A stretch of 64,000 nt of DNA from Flavimaricola sp. (GTDB lineage: Bacteria > Pseudomonadota > Alphaproteobacteria > Rhodobacterales > Rhodobacteraceae), in NCBI GenBank assembly GCA_029255105.1, contig JAQWWH010000087.1, positions 1 through 64,000 of the forward strand. Reading direction: 5' to 3'. The notes beneath the pieces are model-generated. The model ran no database searches and was not told where the DNA came from. It worked only from the letters and a program-made list of their open reading frames with translations. Of this stretch, positions 9,829 through 18,530 are shown one piece after another. The position numbers were made by a program, and so were the translations under genes. Each line of letters starts with the position of its first letter. Position 1 is the first letter of the stretch.

Positions 9829-9849
9829 ACGCACCCCTGAAGGGTGCGT
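9829..9849 (+). terminator. hairpin after argG
   Basis: ACGCACCC (9829-9836) pairs with GGGTGCGT (9842-9849) around a five-base loop, two bases after the argG stop. There is no following U-run, so it may be a 3' stabilising hairpin or a Rho-dependent end instead of a simple intrinsic terminator. Confidence 0.4.
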
Positions 9850-9869
9850 TGAGTGAGGGAAACAGGACG

Positions 9870-10376
9870 ATGCCTGACATTACCCTGCGCCCTGTGACAC
9901 GGGATGACCTGAGACCGCTGTTCCGGCTTAAGGTCAATCCCGAGCAGGCGGACTTTGTTGCGCCCAATGAAATTACGCTTGCTCAGGCACCTTATGAAAC
10001 GGGGGCAGAGGTTTTTGGCCTTTGGCAGGGTGAGACCCTTGTAGGGATGATTGCCACAATTGATATGGCCAGGCATGCCTATCGGATGGAAGGCGATGAC
10101 GCAGAGTCGCTATACATCTGGCGTCTGATGGTCGGGGCAGAACATCAGGGCAAGGGCTACGGTCGCGCCGCCTTGGCCGCTATGCACGAACGGGCCAACG
10201 GGGGCGGGTTTCGACGGCTTTCCCTTTCGGTGGTTCCAACAAACAGTGTTGCAATTGCACTTTATGAGAGTGTCGGATTTCAGAATTCCGGTCGGATCAT
10301 CGATGGAGAAATGCTTCTCCTCAAGGATCTGGAGCCTGCAGACTCAAAGCAACAAGGGGGTCAGAATTCAATCTGA
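9870..10376 (+). CDS. GNAT family N-acetyltransferase (diamine/spermidine acetyltransferase-like)
   Basis: 168 residues from ATG 9870, preceded by AGGACG. The acetyl-CoA site is recognisable as WRLMVGAEHQGKGYGRAAL near residue 90 (the R/Q-x-x-G-x-G/A loop) and the C-terminal ALYESVGF motif is typical of GNAT enzymes. The N-terminal ITLRPVTRDDLRPLF and the VGFQNSGRIIDGE end resemble the BltD/PaiA-type polyamine acetyltransferases, so a polyamine or amine substrate is an inference. The last bases, including the stop codon, fall inside a ten-base-pair inverted repeat. Confidence 0.8.
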   Translation: MPDITLRPVTRDDLRPLFRLKVNPEQADFVAPNEITLAQAPYETGAEVFGLWQGETLVGMIATIDMARHAYRMEGDDAESLYIWRLMVGAEHQGKGYGRAALAAMHERANGGGFRRLSLSVVPTNSVAIALYESVGFQNSGRIIDGEMLLLKDLEPADSKQQGGQNSI

Positions 10377-10381
10377 CCCCC
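10356..10381. repeat. perfect ten-base-pair inverted repeat (REP-like GGGGTCAGA...TCTGACCCC)
   Basis: GGGGGTCAGA (10356-10365) and TCTGACCCCC (10372-10381) flank a six-base loop. It overlaps the acetyltransferase stop codon and has no T-run on either side. The GGGGTCAGA core resembles ends of REP elements associated with RAYT-type transposases, as I remember them; the alternative is a terminator acting without a U-tract. Confidence 0.6.
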
Positions 10382-10659
10382 CGTAACTCGTTACTCATTA
10401 ACTGGTCCAGCCACAAACGCCGACACTCAGGTGCCTGACCGTCTATGGGTGTTACACCCAGCACACTAGAATTTCGTATGCCTTAATGTATTTGTTATGG
10501 AATTTTTTGCCGCTCCGATACTAAAAACCTCCGAACTAACCCAAGAAACCCAGAAATTTTTACCATTTTTGACGAGGTGTCGGCCAAGCTGCCTATTTAT
10601 TAGGCAAAAATGAATTAATACTAGTATGTTAGGTGTCGTAGAGAGGTGTAACGAATCAC
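10377..10659. other. AT-rich gene-free gap with clustered short inverted repeats
   Basis: No credible ORF is present. The base composition is visibly poorer in G+C than both flanks. Besides the repeat at its left edge there are perfect short palindromes at 10383-10394 (GTAAC/GTTAC), 10427-10438 (TCAGG/CCTGA), 10446-10460 (TGGGTGT-T-ACACCCA) and 10591-10605 (GCCTA/TAGGC). I see no promoter or gene remnant that I can name. Confidence 0.6.
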
Positions 10660-11358
10660 CTAGAGCTTATCCCTCTCAAGCGCCCGATAGTGGGGCAGCG
10701 CTTCTCTCAAAAGCTCAGCGGCCATTCCGACCAGCTCTGGCGGCGGCCCTTCTGCGCCTGCAAATCCGGTAGACTGGTGGACCGCCTCGTACCAATGCCG
10801 GGCCCAAACGCCGTCTTCTACTTTCGGCCCAGCTGGCCAGGAGAGCATTGCCGGGCTGAAGGGTAGATCAATCCTGTCGCAAAGCTTTCGCAACATGCCC
10901 TCCGGATCAGCACGTATATCGGCGCTGTCGATAACGACCCCACCGAACCGTCGATAAAGCGCCGCCTGTTGGACAAACCCGATGTCATCCAGCTCCACCG
11001 CATCGCGCTTGGCGCCATAGCTGGCAATAACGCGGGCCGGATGACGGATAAGGTGGATATTGATACACCCATCCACCCAATCCAGCGGAAAATCCGGCAA
11101 CATGTGGTGCGGCATATGTTTCATGTAAAAATGCGGTTTGCCGTCTGGGATCGGTCCGACGCACCGGGCTGCAACCTTGATCGGATCGACCTCATGTGCC
11201 GCCGTGATCTGGTCTGCCATAGGATGGTCGTATCCCGTCTTTGCCAGATAGGGCGCATAGAACGGCTCGTCCCAGACCGCGAAATCCTGGCGGTTGCCAA
11301 AAGCGTACATCATGGCGGTGGACAGGTTGCGAGGGCCTGACCACATGGCAATCTTCAT
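10660..11358 (-). CDS. sulfotransferase-like P-loop protein
   Basis: 232 residues from ATG 11358, with CGGAGAAC upstream. The N-terminal MWSGPRNLSTAMMYAFGNR resembles the 5'-phosphosulfate-binding loop of PAPS-dependent sulfotransferases, and HLIRHPARVIASYG near residue 108 matches their 3'-phosphate-binding arginine/serine segment. Proteins of this group are often misnamed branched-chain aminotransferase-like because they neighbour or fuse to such enzymes. Here the gene follows a class IV aminotransferase gene by 31 bases, so both probably act on the same small amino compound; the substrate is unknown. Confidence 0.75.
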   Translation of the reverse strand: MKIAMWSGPRNLSTAMMYAFGNRQDFAVWDEPFYAPYLAKTGYDHPMADQITAAHEVDPIKVAARCVGPIPDGKPHFYMKHMPHHMLPDFPLDWVDGCINIHLIRHPARVIASYGAKRDAVELDDIGFVQQAALYRRFGGVVIDSADIRADPEGMLRKLCDRIDLPFSPAMLSWPAGPKVEDGVWARHWYEAVHQSTGFAGAEGPPPELVGMAAELLREALPHYRALERDKL

Positions 11359-11389
11359 CTTTGTTCTCCGATGACCAAATGGCCGGGCC

Positions 11390-12289
11390 TCATGCCCCGA
11401 CCAACGCCTTGTAAAGATCCCGCAACCTTGCAGTGACCGGACCCATTTCACCTGTCCCGATCTGTCGACCGTCAATCTGGCTGACCGGGGTCTGGGCGCC
11501 GAATGTCCCTGTCAGAAAGGCCTCGTCCGCGCCGTAAGTATCGACAAGCGAATAGTTCCTCTCGAACACCGGAATGTCGTTGGCGCGGCATAGGTCGATG
11601 ACCTTTTGCCGGGTGATCCCGTTCATGCAGTAGTCCCCGGTCGAGGTCCAAACCTCACCTTTGCGAACGATGAAAAAGTTGCAGGCATTGGTGGTGTTCA
11701 CAAAACCATGCACATCCAGCATCAACGCCTCGTCCGCGCCGGCCTTTTCCGCCGCGATGCAGGCAAGGATGCAGTTCAGCTTGGAATGCGAGTTCAACTT
11801 GGGATCCTGGGTCATCGGCAGACCCCGTTGGTGGGGCACTGTCGCCAGACGGATCGGACGTGGGATCGAGGGGCGCGAATGTTCCATGATGATCACGACC
11901 GTGGGGCCGGACCGGGACAGCGACGGATGTTGAAACGGCCTGACCTTGACCCCACGCGTCACCATCAGCCGGGCATGGGCATCCGTGGTCATGCCGTTGG
12001 CGCTGGCCGTCTCGTCGATCGCCCGGGCGAGGGCGGCCCTGTCCATCCCGATGTCCAGATCGATGGCCAATGCCGCCTCGAACAGACGGTCAAGATGTTC
12101 ATCAAGGAATGACCAGCGCCCATGATAAAGACGAATCCCTTCCCAAACCCCATCCCCAAGCATGAAGCCGCTGTCATAGACGCTGACGAGGGCCTCTTGC
12201 TTGGGCTTGAGGCTGCCATTGACCCAGATCAGGATGCTTTCGTTGCGGGCATCATCGGCCGCCTGATGCGTGGTGACATGATCGTCCAT
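11390..12289 (-). CDS. class IV aminotransferase (branched-chain / D-amino acid aminotransferase family)
   Basis: 299 residues from ATG 12289, preceded by AGGAGAACGTTG; an earlier in-frame ATG at 12304 overlaps that ribosome binding site and is rejected. SVYDSGFMLGDGVWEGIR near the N-terminus is the fold-type IV entry motif, HSKLN carries the likely PLP lysine, and EALMLDVHGFVNTTNACNFF is the conserved glutamate/threonine region. The family transfers amino groups between 2-oxoglutarate and amino acids; the exact substrate is not fixed by sequence. It forms a two-gene operon with the downstream sulfotransferase-like gene. Confidence 0.85.
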   Translation of the reverse strand: MDDHVTTHQAADDARNESILIWVNGSLKPKQEALVSVYDSGFMLGDGVWEGIRLYHGRWSFLDEHLDRLFEAALAIDLDIGMDRAALARAIDETASANGMTTDAHARLMVTRGVKVRPFQHPSLSRSGPTVVIIMEHSRPSIPRPIRLATVPHQRGLPMTQDPKLNSHSKLNCILACIAAEKAGADEALMLDVHGFVNTTNACNFFIVRKGEVWTSTGDYCMNGITRQKVIDLCRANDIPVFERNYSLVDTYGADEAFLTGTFGAQTPVSQIDGRQIGTGEMGPVTARLRDLYKALVGA

Positions 12290-12431
12290 CAACGTTCTCC
12301 TCATGGGTTTTCGGGAACGCTAGGGGGTTGGGCAAATTGTTCCAAGGGGTAAAGAGCGCGTGATAGGAGGCGACAAGACGTTGCCGGATTGGTCAGAGAG
12401 GCGCAGAATTTTCTGGAAAGGAGCCTGTGCC

Positions 12432-12566
12432 ATGACCAGTGCTGCAAATTCACTCAAGACAATCGTCCTTGTCGTCGCAATCGCAACGGGCTGGGTCGTG
12501 CAGGCCAAGACCGCGCATGCCGACTGCCAGCTTGCAAAGATCACGACCGAACAGACCGCCAGTTAA
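12432..12566 (+). CDS. possible 44-residue secreted peptide
   Basis: ATG 12432 follows GGAAAGGAG and opens a 44-codon frame. The first 30 residues look like a clear Sec signal peptide: a lysine-containing n-region, the hydrophobic stretch TIVLVVAIATGWVV and an AKTAHA cleavage site. Only about 14 residues (starting DCQLAKIT) would remain after cleavage. The stop overlaps the stop of the convergent ribokinase gene. It could be a real small exported peptide, a lipoprotein-like remnant or the start of a truncated gene. I recognise no homologue. Confidence 0.45.
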   Translation: MTSAANSLKTIVLVVAIATGWVVQAKTAHADCQLAKITTEQTAS

Positions 12567-13441
12567 AGACCCTGACGAAAGGCCTGCACCTCTGACAGGT
12601 CGGGGATCGCGTCGGCTGCACCGTGTCGGGTGACCATCAACGCGCCCGCCCGAATGGCCATGCCGATGGCCTGACCCATTGGCTGCCCCCGGTCCAGACC
12701 GGCCAGAACATAGCCGGTAAAGGTATCCCCCGCACCGGTCGTATCGACGGGATCAACCTTGATGGCGGCAAAGTCCTGAACCGTGCCCGTGCGATTATCA
12801 AACCAACGCGCCCCATCGGCCCCAAGCGTGACCACCACATCCTTGACCGGCAGGTCGCTAGCCGCCTGCCCCGTTGCCGCCTCAAGCTGGGCGGCCTCAA
12901 CCGCGTTCAGGATCAGGAAATCGGCCAAAGGCAGGATCTTGCGTGTCGCCTCTGCGTCAAAGGGCGCCGCGGCATAGGCCACATGCAACCCCATATCGCG
13001 GGCAAGTGTCGCCGCTTCGGCCTGAAAGTTGGTTTCGTTCTGGGTCAGGAACCAGTCGCCTGTCTGTGCCTCTGACAAAGCGCTTTGGATGGCATCCATG
13101 GGAACGGCCCGGTTGGCGCCGGGAAGGACAATGATCGAGTTTTCGCCATCGTCGGCCAGCGCGATGATAGCCTGACCTGTCGGTTCGCTCAGCTTCACGA
13201 TCCACCGGGTATCTACGCCGTATTCCGTCAGCCGGTGGACGGTCCAGCCACCTTCCGGCCCAATCGCCCCGATATGCCCGACGCGCGCGCCGGCACGGGC
13301 GCAGGCGACGGACATATTGGCGCCCTTGCCGCCCAGACCGGTGGTCAAACCGGTCGAGGCAAGCGTTTCGCCCGGGGCAAGGATATGTGGAACGGCGTAG
13401 ACAAGGTCCGCGTTGATAGACCCGAGGTTCCAGATTGTCAT
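12563..13441 (-). CDS. rbsK: ribokinase (PfkB family sugar kinase)
   Basis: 292 residues, normal for ribokinase. The N-terminal PfkB signature GLGGKGANMSVACARAGA lies near residues 34-51 and the C-terminal signature DPVDTTGAGDTFTG near 228, whose aspartate is the catalytic base. It should phosphorylate ribose or a related sugar or nucleoside with ATP. It lies 12 bases downstream of the malic enzyme gene on the same strand, so it is probably cotranscribed with it. No sugar transporter is near, so the substrate remains open. Confidence 0.85.
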   Translation of the reverse strand: MTIWNLGSINADLVYAVPHILAPGETLASTGLTTGLGGKGANMSVACARAGARVGHIGAIGPEGGWTVHRLTEYGVDTRWIVKLSEPTGQAIIALADDGENSIIVLPGANRAVPMDAIQSALSEAQTGDWFLTQNETNFQAEAATLARDMGLHVAYAAAPFDAEATRKILPLADFLILNAVEAAQLEAATGQAASDLPVKDVVVTLGADGARWFDNRTGTVQDFAAIKVDPVDTTGAGDTFTGYVLAGLDRGQPMGQAIGMAIRAGALMVTRHGAADAIPDLSEVQAFRQGL

Positions 13442-13453
13442 TGCTGTCCCTCC

Positions 13454-15709
13454 TTATCCCAGATTGCAGGCCGCCATGACTGCCATGTTCATGATATCGT
13501 TGGCCGTTGAAACCGACGAACAAATCTGGATCGGACGGTCGAGCCCGGTCAGGATCGGGCCAATAACCGTCGCCCCCGCCATTTCCTGCATCAGCTTGGT
13601 CGAGATCGAGGCCGAGTGCCGTGCAGGCACGACAAGAACGTTGGCGGGGCCCGTCAGGCGCGAGAATGGATAGCTTGCCATCACGGCCGGGTTCAGGGCC
13701 ACGTCGACGGTCATCTCGCCCTCATACTCAAAATCGACGCCGCGCTTGTCCAGAACGGTGGCGGCCGCCTGCATCTTGGCCGCCCGCTCGGACACCGGGT
13801 AGCCGAACGTGGAAAAGCTTAGGAAGGCAACCCGCGGCGTCAGGCCAAGGTGGCGGGCCACGCCAGCCCCGCGTTCTGCAATATCGGCAAGGTCCTCTTC
13901 ATCCGGCCACTCATGGACCAGCGTATCGGCGATCAGGACGATCTTGCCCTTATGCATCACAACCGACACGCCGACCGCGCCGTCATGGGGGCCTGCATCA
14001 AAGACGTGGTTTATCAGTTCAAGGATATGGGCCGACTTGCGCGTCGCGCCCGTCACCATCCCATCCGCATGACCATGAGCGAGCATAAGCGAGGCAAAAA
14101 CATGCCGGTCGCGGGCAGCAAGGCGGTGGATATCTTGGTGGTCAAACCCCTTGCGCTGATTTCGCTCATAGAGGAACGCTTTGTAGGTTTCGAGGTGCTC
14201 GGTATTGGCGGCGTTGACGACTTCCAACTCCTGAATGGCGTCCTCCATGCCTTCGGCCTTCAGCTTTTCAGCCACATCCGCTTCACGGCCAACGACAAGA
14301 GCTTTGCCCATGCCGGCCCTTTGATACCCAACGGCGGCCCGCAGAACGCGGGTATCGTCGCCTTCGGCAAAGACGATGGTCGACTGGGCCGCGCGGGCGC
14401 GAGCGTTGATGCCGCGCAGGACAGCGGCGGTGGGGTCCATCCGGATCTTCAAGCTTTGCTCGTAGGCGTCCATGTCGATGATCGGGCGGCGGGCGACGCC
14501 CGTTGCCATTCCGGCCTTGGCCACAAACGGCGGGACCCGGTGGATCAGACGCGGGTCAAAGGGGGTCGGGATAATGTAGTCCCTGCCAAAGGCCAGCTTC
14601 CGACCATAGGCAACCGCCACCTCATCGGGCACATCCTCGCGGGCGAGTTCGGCAAGCGCCTCGGCGCAAGCGATTTTCATCGCGTCATTGATTGCCCGGG
14701 CATGAATGTCCAACGCGCCCCGGAACAGATAGGGAAAGCCCAGAACGTTGTTCACCTGATTGGGATAGTCGCTGCGACCGGTTGCGACGATGGCATCCTC
14801 GCGCACTGCGTGGGCCTCTTCGGGCGTAATTTCAGGGTCAGGATTTGCCATCGCGAAGATCACCGGATCGCGGGCCATCGAGGCGACCATATCCGCCGTC
14901 ACCGCACCCTTGGCCGAAACGCCTAGGAACACATCCGCCCCATCCATCGCCTCTTCGAGGGTGCGCAGATCGGTGCGGGCGGCGTGGGCGGACTTCCACT
15001 GGTTCATCCCTTCGGTCCGACCCTGGTAGATGACACCCTTGGTGTCGCACATGATGCAGTTATCATGGCGCGCGCCCATAAACTTAAGGAGTTCGAGACA
15101 AGCGATCCCTGCCGCCCCTGCCCCGTTCAAAACGATGCGGACATCTTCGATCTTCTTTCCCGAAATGTGCAGCGCATTGATCAACCCGGCCGCGCAGATA
15201 ACAGCCGTACCGTGCTGGTCGTCGTGAAAGACAGGAATATCCATCTCTTCCTTCAACCGCTGCTCGATGATGAAGCATTCGGGGGCCTTGATATCCTCAA
15301 GGTTCACACCGCCAAAGCTTGGGCCCATCAGGCGGACGGCGTTGCAAAAGGCGTCAGGGTCTTCGGTATCAAGCTCAATATCAATCGAGTTGATGTCGGC
15401 GAACCGCTTGAACAGAACTGACTTGCCTTCCATCACCGGCTTCGACGCCAGGGCACCAAGGTTGCCAAGGCCAAGAACCGCCGTCCCGTTCGAGATGACG
15501 GCAACTAGGTTGCCCTTGTTGGTGTAATCATAGGCCGTTTCCGGGTTGGCCGCGATTTCCTCGCAGGGGATCGCGACGCCCGGCGAATAGGCCAGAGACA
15601 GGTCGCGTTGGGTCGCCATGGGAACAGTGGCCTGCACTTCCCACTTCCCCGGGCTTGGCTCCATGTGAAAAGTCAGCGCATCCTCGCGGGTAAAGCGGGG
15701 CTTTGGCAT
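13454..15709 (-). CDS. maeB: NADP-dependent malic enzyme, MaeB type with phosphotransacetylase-like C-terminus
   Basis: At 751 residues this is the long bacterial form. Residues 1-430 are the malic enzyme: SLAYSPGVAIPCEEI near residue 39, the FHDDQHGTA metal/substrate motif near 161 and the NGAGAAGIACLEL dinucleotide loop near 195. Residues from about 440 on are a phosphate acetyltransferase-like domain (for example THRKSAH-like GATRKSAHI and HWPDEEDL-type segments), which in this family is regulatory and binds acetyl-CoA instead of catalysing transfer. It decarboxylates malate to pyruvate, yielding NADPH. It is divergent from mutS. Confidence 0.95.
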   Translation of the reverse strand: MPKPRFTREDALTFHMEPSPGKWEVQATVPMATQRDLSLAYSPGVAIPCEEIAANPETAYDYTNKGNLVAVISNGTAVLGLGNLGALASKPVMEGKSVLFKRFADINSIDIELDTEDPDAFCNAVRLMGPSFGGVNLEDIKAPECFIIEQRLKEEMDIPVFHDDQHGTAVICAAGLINALHISGKKIEDVRIVLNGAGAAGIACLELLKFMGARHDNCIMCDTKGVIYQGRTEGMNQWKSAHAARTDLRTLEEAMDGADVFLGVSAKGAVTADMVASMARDPVIFAMANPDPEITPEEAHAVREDAIVATGRSDYPNQVNNVLGFPYLFRGALDIHARAINDAMKIACAEALAELAREDVPDEVAVAYGRKLAFGRDYIIPTPFDPRLIHRVPPFVAKAGMATGVARRPIIDMDAYEQSLKIRMDPTAAVLRGINARARAAQSTIVFAEGDDTRVLRAAVGYQRAGMGKALVVGREADVAEKLKAEGMEDAIQELEVVNAANTEHLETYKAFLYERNQRKGFDHQDIHRLAARDRHVFASLMLAHGHADGMVTGATRKSAHILELINHVFDAGPHDGAVGVSVVMHKGKIVLIADTLVHEWPDEEDLADIAERGAGVARHLGLTPRVAFLSFSTFGYPVSERAAKMQAAATVLDKRGVDFEYEGEMTVDVALNPAVMASYPFSRLTGPANVLVVPARHSASISTKLMQEMAGATVIGPILTGLDRPIQICSSVSTANDIMNMAVMAACNLG

Positions 15710-15835
15710 TGGTAGTCCTCCCTAAACGTCACCGAGTGATACCGGTCTTATGATGTTGGGGGCAACGGGGGAGTTTTCGACTTTCGTCGATAACAGGCTC
15801 TGGGTAGGGTCAGCCGGGCAAGCCGGGGGGCCAGA

Positions 15836-18466
15836 ATGACCGAAACCGTTACGCCAATGATGGCGCAATACCAGGAAATCAAGGCAGGCTATCCCGACGC
15901 CCTCCTGTTCTACAGGATGGGCGACTTCTACGAGATGTTCTTTGACGACGCCGTCGCTGCATCGGCGGCCCTCGACATCGCCCTGACCAAGCGGGGCAAG
16001 CACTTGGGCGAAGATATTCCGATGTGTGGCGTGCCGGTGCACAGCGCTGAAGGGTATTTCCTGACCCTGATCCGCAAAGGGTTCCGGGTCGCCGTCTGCG
16101 AACAGCTTGAAGACCCGGCAGAGGCGAAAAAGCGCGGGTCCAAAGCCGTGGTAAAGCGGGATGTCGTCCGGCTGGTCACGCCGGGCACCTTGACAGAGGA
16201 CACTCTGCTTGACGCACGACGACACAACTTCCTGGCAGCATACGCCGAGGTCCGGGATACGGGCGCGCTGGCCTGGGTCGACATTTCAACCGGCGCGTTC
16301 TCGGTGATGGTCTGTCCCCGGGTGCGGCTGGGGCCAGAACTCGCCCGGCTGTCGCCCCGCGAGGTTCTGGTATCCGAGGCGCTGGAACATGACCTTCAGC
16401 CCGTTATCGAAGATGCAGGTGCGGCCATCACGGCACTTGGCCGGTCCGCTTTTGACAGCACGCTAGGGGAAAAGCGGCTGACAGGGCTGTTCGGCGTCGC
16501 CTCGCTTGACGCCTTTGGCGCCTTTGGCCGGGCAGAAGTCGCCGCAATGGCGGGGCTGACGGAATACCTGCACATCACGCAAAAGGGGAACATGCCGCTG
16601 CTGCGACCGCCCGTCCAGGAAGGCGACAACCCGGCGATGCAGATCGACGCGGCGACGCGGCGATCGTTAGAGCTCACGCATGCAATGGGTGGCGGACGGC
16701 AAGGCTCATTGCTCGCCACCATCGACAGAACGGTCACGGCAGGCGGCGCGCGGCTGCTGGAGCAGCGACTTGCATCACCCTCCTGCCAGGTCGACCAGAT
16801 TGTCGAACGGCAGGCATCCATCGCATTCCTGCTGGAACAGGGTCGATTGGCCAGCGACCTGCGGGATATTCTTCGCGGCGGACATGATGTGGACCGGGCG
16901 CTGTCCCGGCTTGCTCTTGACCGGGGCGGGCCACGCGATCTGGCGGCTATTCGGAACACCCTCGAGGTTGGCGAACGGGTCGCAACCACCATCGGACGGC
17001 TGAAACTGCCGCAAATCCTTGCCGCCGCAACACGGGATCTGACCGGACATGACGATCTGACCGATCTTCTTGGCGCAGCACTGGTGGCGGAGCCCCCCAT
17101 GCTGGCCCGTGACGGTGGCTTCATCGCACCGGGCTATGACAGCGAGCTTGATGAGGCCCAAAAACTGCGGGACGAAGGGCGAAGCGTCATCGCAGGGCTT
17201 CAATCGGACTACGCCGCGCAAGCGGGGGTGCAAAGCCTAAAGATCAAACACAACAACGTTCTGGGATACTTCATCGAAACAACCGCGACACATGCGGAAA
17301 AGATGATGGCGGCACCTTTGAACGAAACCTTTATCCACCGCCAGACGACCGCCAATCAGGTCCGATTCACAACGGTCGAACTCAACGCCCTCGAAACGCG
17401 GATCCTGAACGCCGGCGGCCATGCGCTTGAAATCGAAAAGCGGCTCTACTTCAGCCTGAAAGAGGCTGTTCTTGAAAAAGCGGCGGGGCTTTCCGCCCTC
17501 GCTCGTGGCCTTGCCGAAATCGACCTTGCCACTAGCCTGGCAGAACTGGCGAAAAGCGAAAACTGGGCACGGCCATCCATCGACAAAAGCCGGGCGTTCG
17601 AGATTGAGAACGGACGGCATGCGGTCGTAGAGAGTGCCCTTCGTCGAGCGGGCACACCCTTCATCGGCAATGACTGCGACCTCAGCAGCAACGCAATCTG
17701 GTTGCTGACGGGACCGAACATGGCAGGCAAATCCACCTTCCTGCGGCAGAACGCACTTATCGCGGTGCTTGCCCAGATGGGCAGCTATGTTCCGGCCAAA
17801 TCAGCGCATATCGGCATCGTCAGCCAGATCTTCAGCAGGGTCGGGGCCTCAGACGACCTGGCACGTGGGCGATCGACCTTCATGGTCGAGATGGTCGAGA
17901 CAGCAGCCATCCTGAACCAGGCCGACGACCGGGCGCTTGTTATCCTTGACGAAATCGGTCGCGGGACCGCGACCTATGACGGGCTGTCCATCGCTTGGGC
18001 CACGCTCGAACACCTGCATGCCGTCAACAGGTGCCGGGCCATCTTTGCCACCCATTATCACGAGATGGCAGCACTGGCGGGCAAGCTCGACGGCGTTGAG
18101 AACGCGACCGTCAGCGTCAAGGAGTGGGAAGGAGACGTGATCTTCCTGCACGAGGTGCGGCAGGGCACGGCAGACCGGTCCTACGGCGTACAAGTCGCCA
18201 GATTGGCCGGCCTGCCCGCCAGCGTGGTGGATCGGGCTCGGATCGTTCTGGACGCTCTGGAAAAGGGCGAACGAGAGGGTGGAGGCAAGCGGGCAACGCT
18301 AATTGACGACCTGCCCCTCTTCGCTGCCCAGTCTGCGCCCGCGCCCAGGCCCCAAAAGGCGTCAAAGGTGGAAGAGAGGTTGAAAGACCTTCTGCCGGAC
18401 GACCTCACCCCGAAAGAGGCGCTGGCCTTGATCTACGAGCTTAGGGATCTGGTCACAAAAGACTGA
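15836..18466 (+). CDS. mutS: DNA mismatch repair ATPase MutS
   Basis: 876 residues with the full domain order. The mismatch-reading Phe-Tyr-Glu is at about residues 31-33 (GDFYEMFF), the clamp and lever domains fill the middle, Walker A GPNMAGKST lies near 626 and Walker B DEIGRGT near 705, followed by the ATHYHEM helix and a C-terminal dimer/tetramer tail (DLTPKEAL). It recognises base mismatches and loops and recruits MutL. The gene stands alone between maeB (divergent) and grpE (convergent). Confidence 0.97.
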   Translation: MTETVTPMMAQYQEIKAGYPDALLFYRMGDFYEMFFDDAVAASAALDIALTKRGKHLGEDIPMCGVPVHSAEGYFLTLIRKGFRVAVCEQLEDPAEAKKRGSKAVVKRDVVRLVTPGTLTEDTLLDARRHNFLAAYAEVRDTGALAWVDISTGAFSVMVCPRVRLGPELARLSPREVLVSEALEHDLQPVIEDAGAAITALGRSAFDSTLGEKRLTGLFGVASLDAFGAFGRAEVAAMAGLTEYLHITQKGNMPLLRPPVQEGDNPAMQIDAATRRSLELTHAMGGGRQGSLLATIDRTVTAGGARLLEQRLASPSCQVDQIVERQASIAFLLEQGRLASDLRDILRGGHDVDRALSRLALDRGGPRDLAAIRNTLEVGERVATTIGRLKLPQILAAATRDLTGHDDLTDLLGAALVAEPPMLARDGGFIAPGYDSELDEAQKLRDEGRSVIAGLQSDYAAQAGVQSLKIKHNNVLGYFIETTATHAEKMMAAPLNETFIHRQTTANQVRFTTVELNALETRILNAGGHALEIEKRLYFSLKEAVLEKAAGLSALARGLAEIDLATSLAELAKSENWARPSIDKSRAFEIENGRHAVVESALRRAGTPFIGNDCDLSSNAIWLLTGPNMAGKSTFLRQNALIAVLAQMGSYVPAKSAHIGIVSQIFSRVGASDDLARGRSTFMVEMVETAAILNQADDRALVILDEIGRGTATYDGLSIAWATLEHLHAVNRCRAIFATHYHEMAALAGKLDGVENATVSVKEWEGDVIFLHEVRQGTADRSYGVQVARLAGLPASVVDRARIVLDALEKGEREGGGKRATLIDDLPLFAAQSAPAPRPQKASKVEERLKDLLPDDLTPKEALALIYELRDLVTKD

Positions 18467-18506
18467 CCTCTTCGCTCTGTCCGAAATACTCCCGCCGGAG
18501 GCGTAA

Positions 18507-18524
18507 GGTGGGTCCTGACCCACC
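18507..18524. terminator. hairpin between convergent mutS and grpE
   Basis: GGTGGGTC (18507-18514) and GACCCACC (18517-18524) are perfectly complementary. The structure lies in the 64-base gap between the two convergent stop codons and could end transcription from both sides, although neither side has a T-run. The neighbouring CCCGCCGGAGGCG string looks like a clade-typical intergenic repeat. Confidence 0.45.
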
Positions 18525-18530
18525 ACCCCG

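Noticed and set aside
13850-14926. 358-codon plus-strand open frame inside maeB
   Set aside because: It is the antisense shadow of the malic enzyme coding sequence and has no ribosome binding site or domain.
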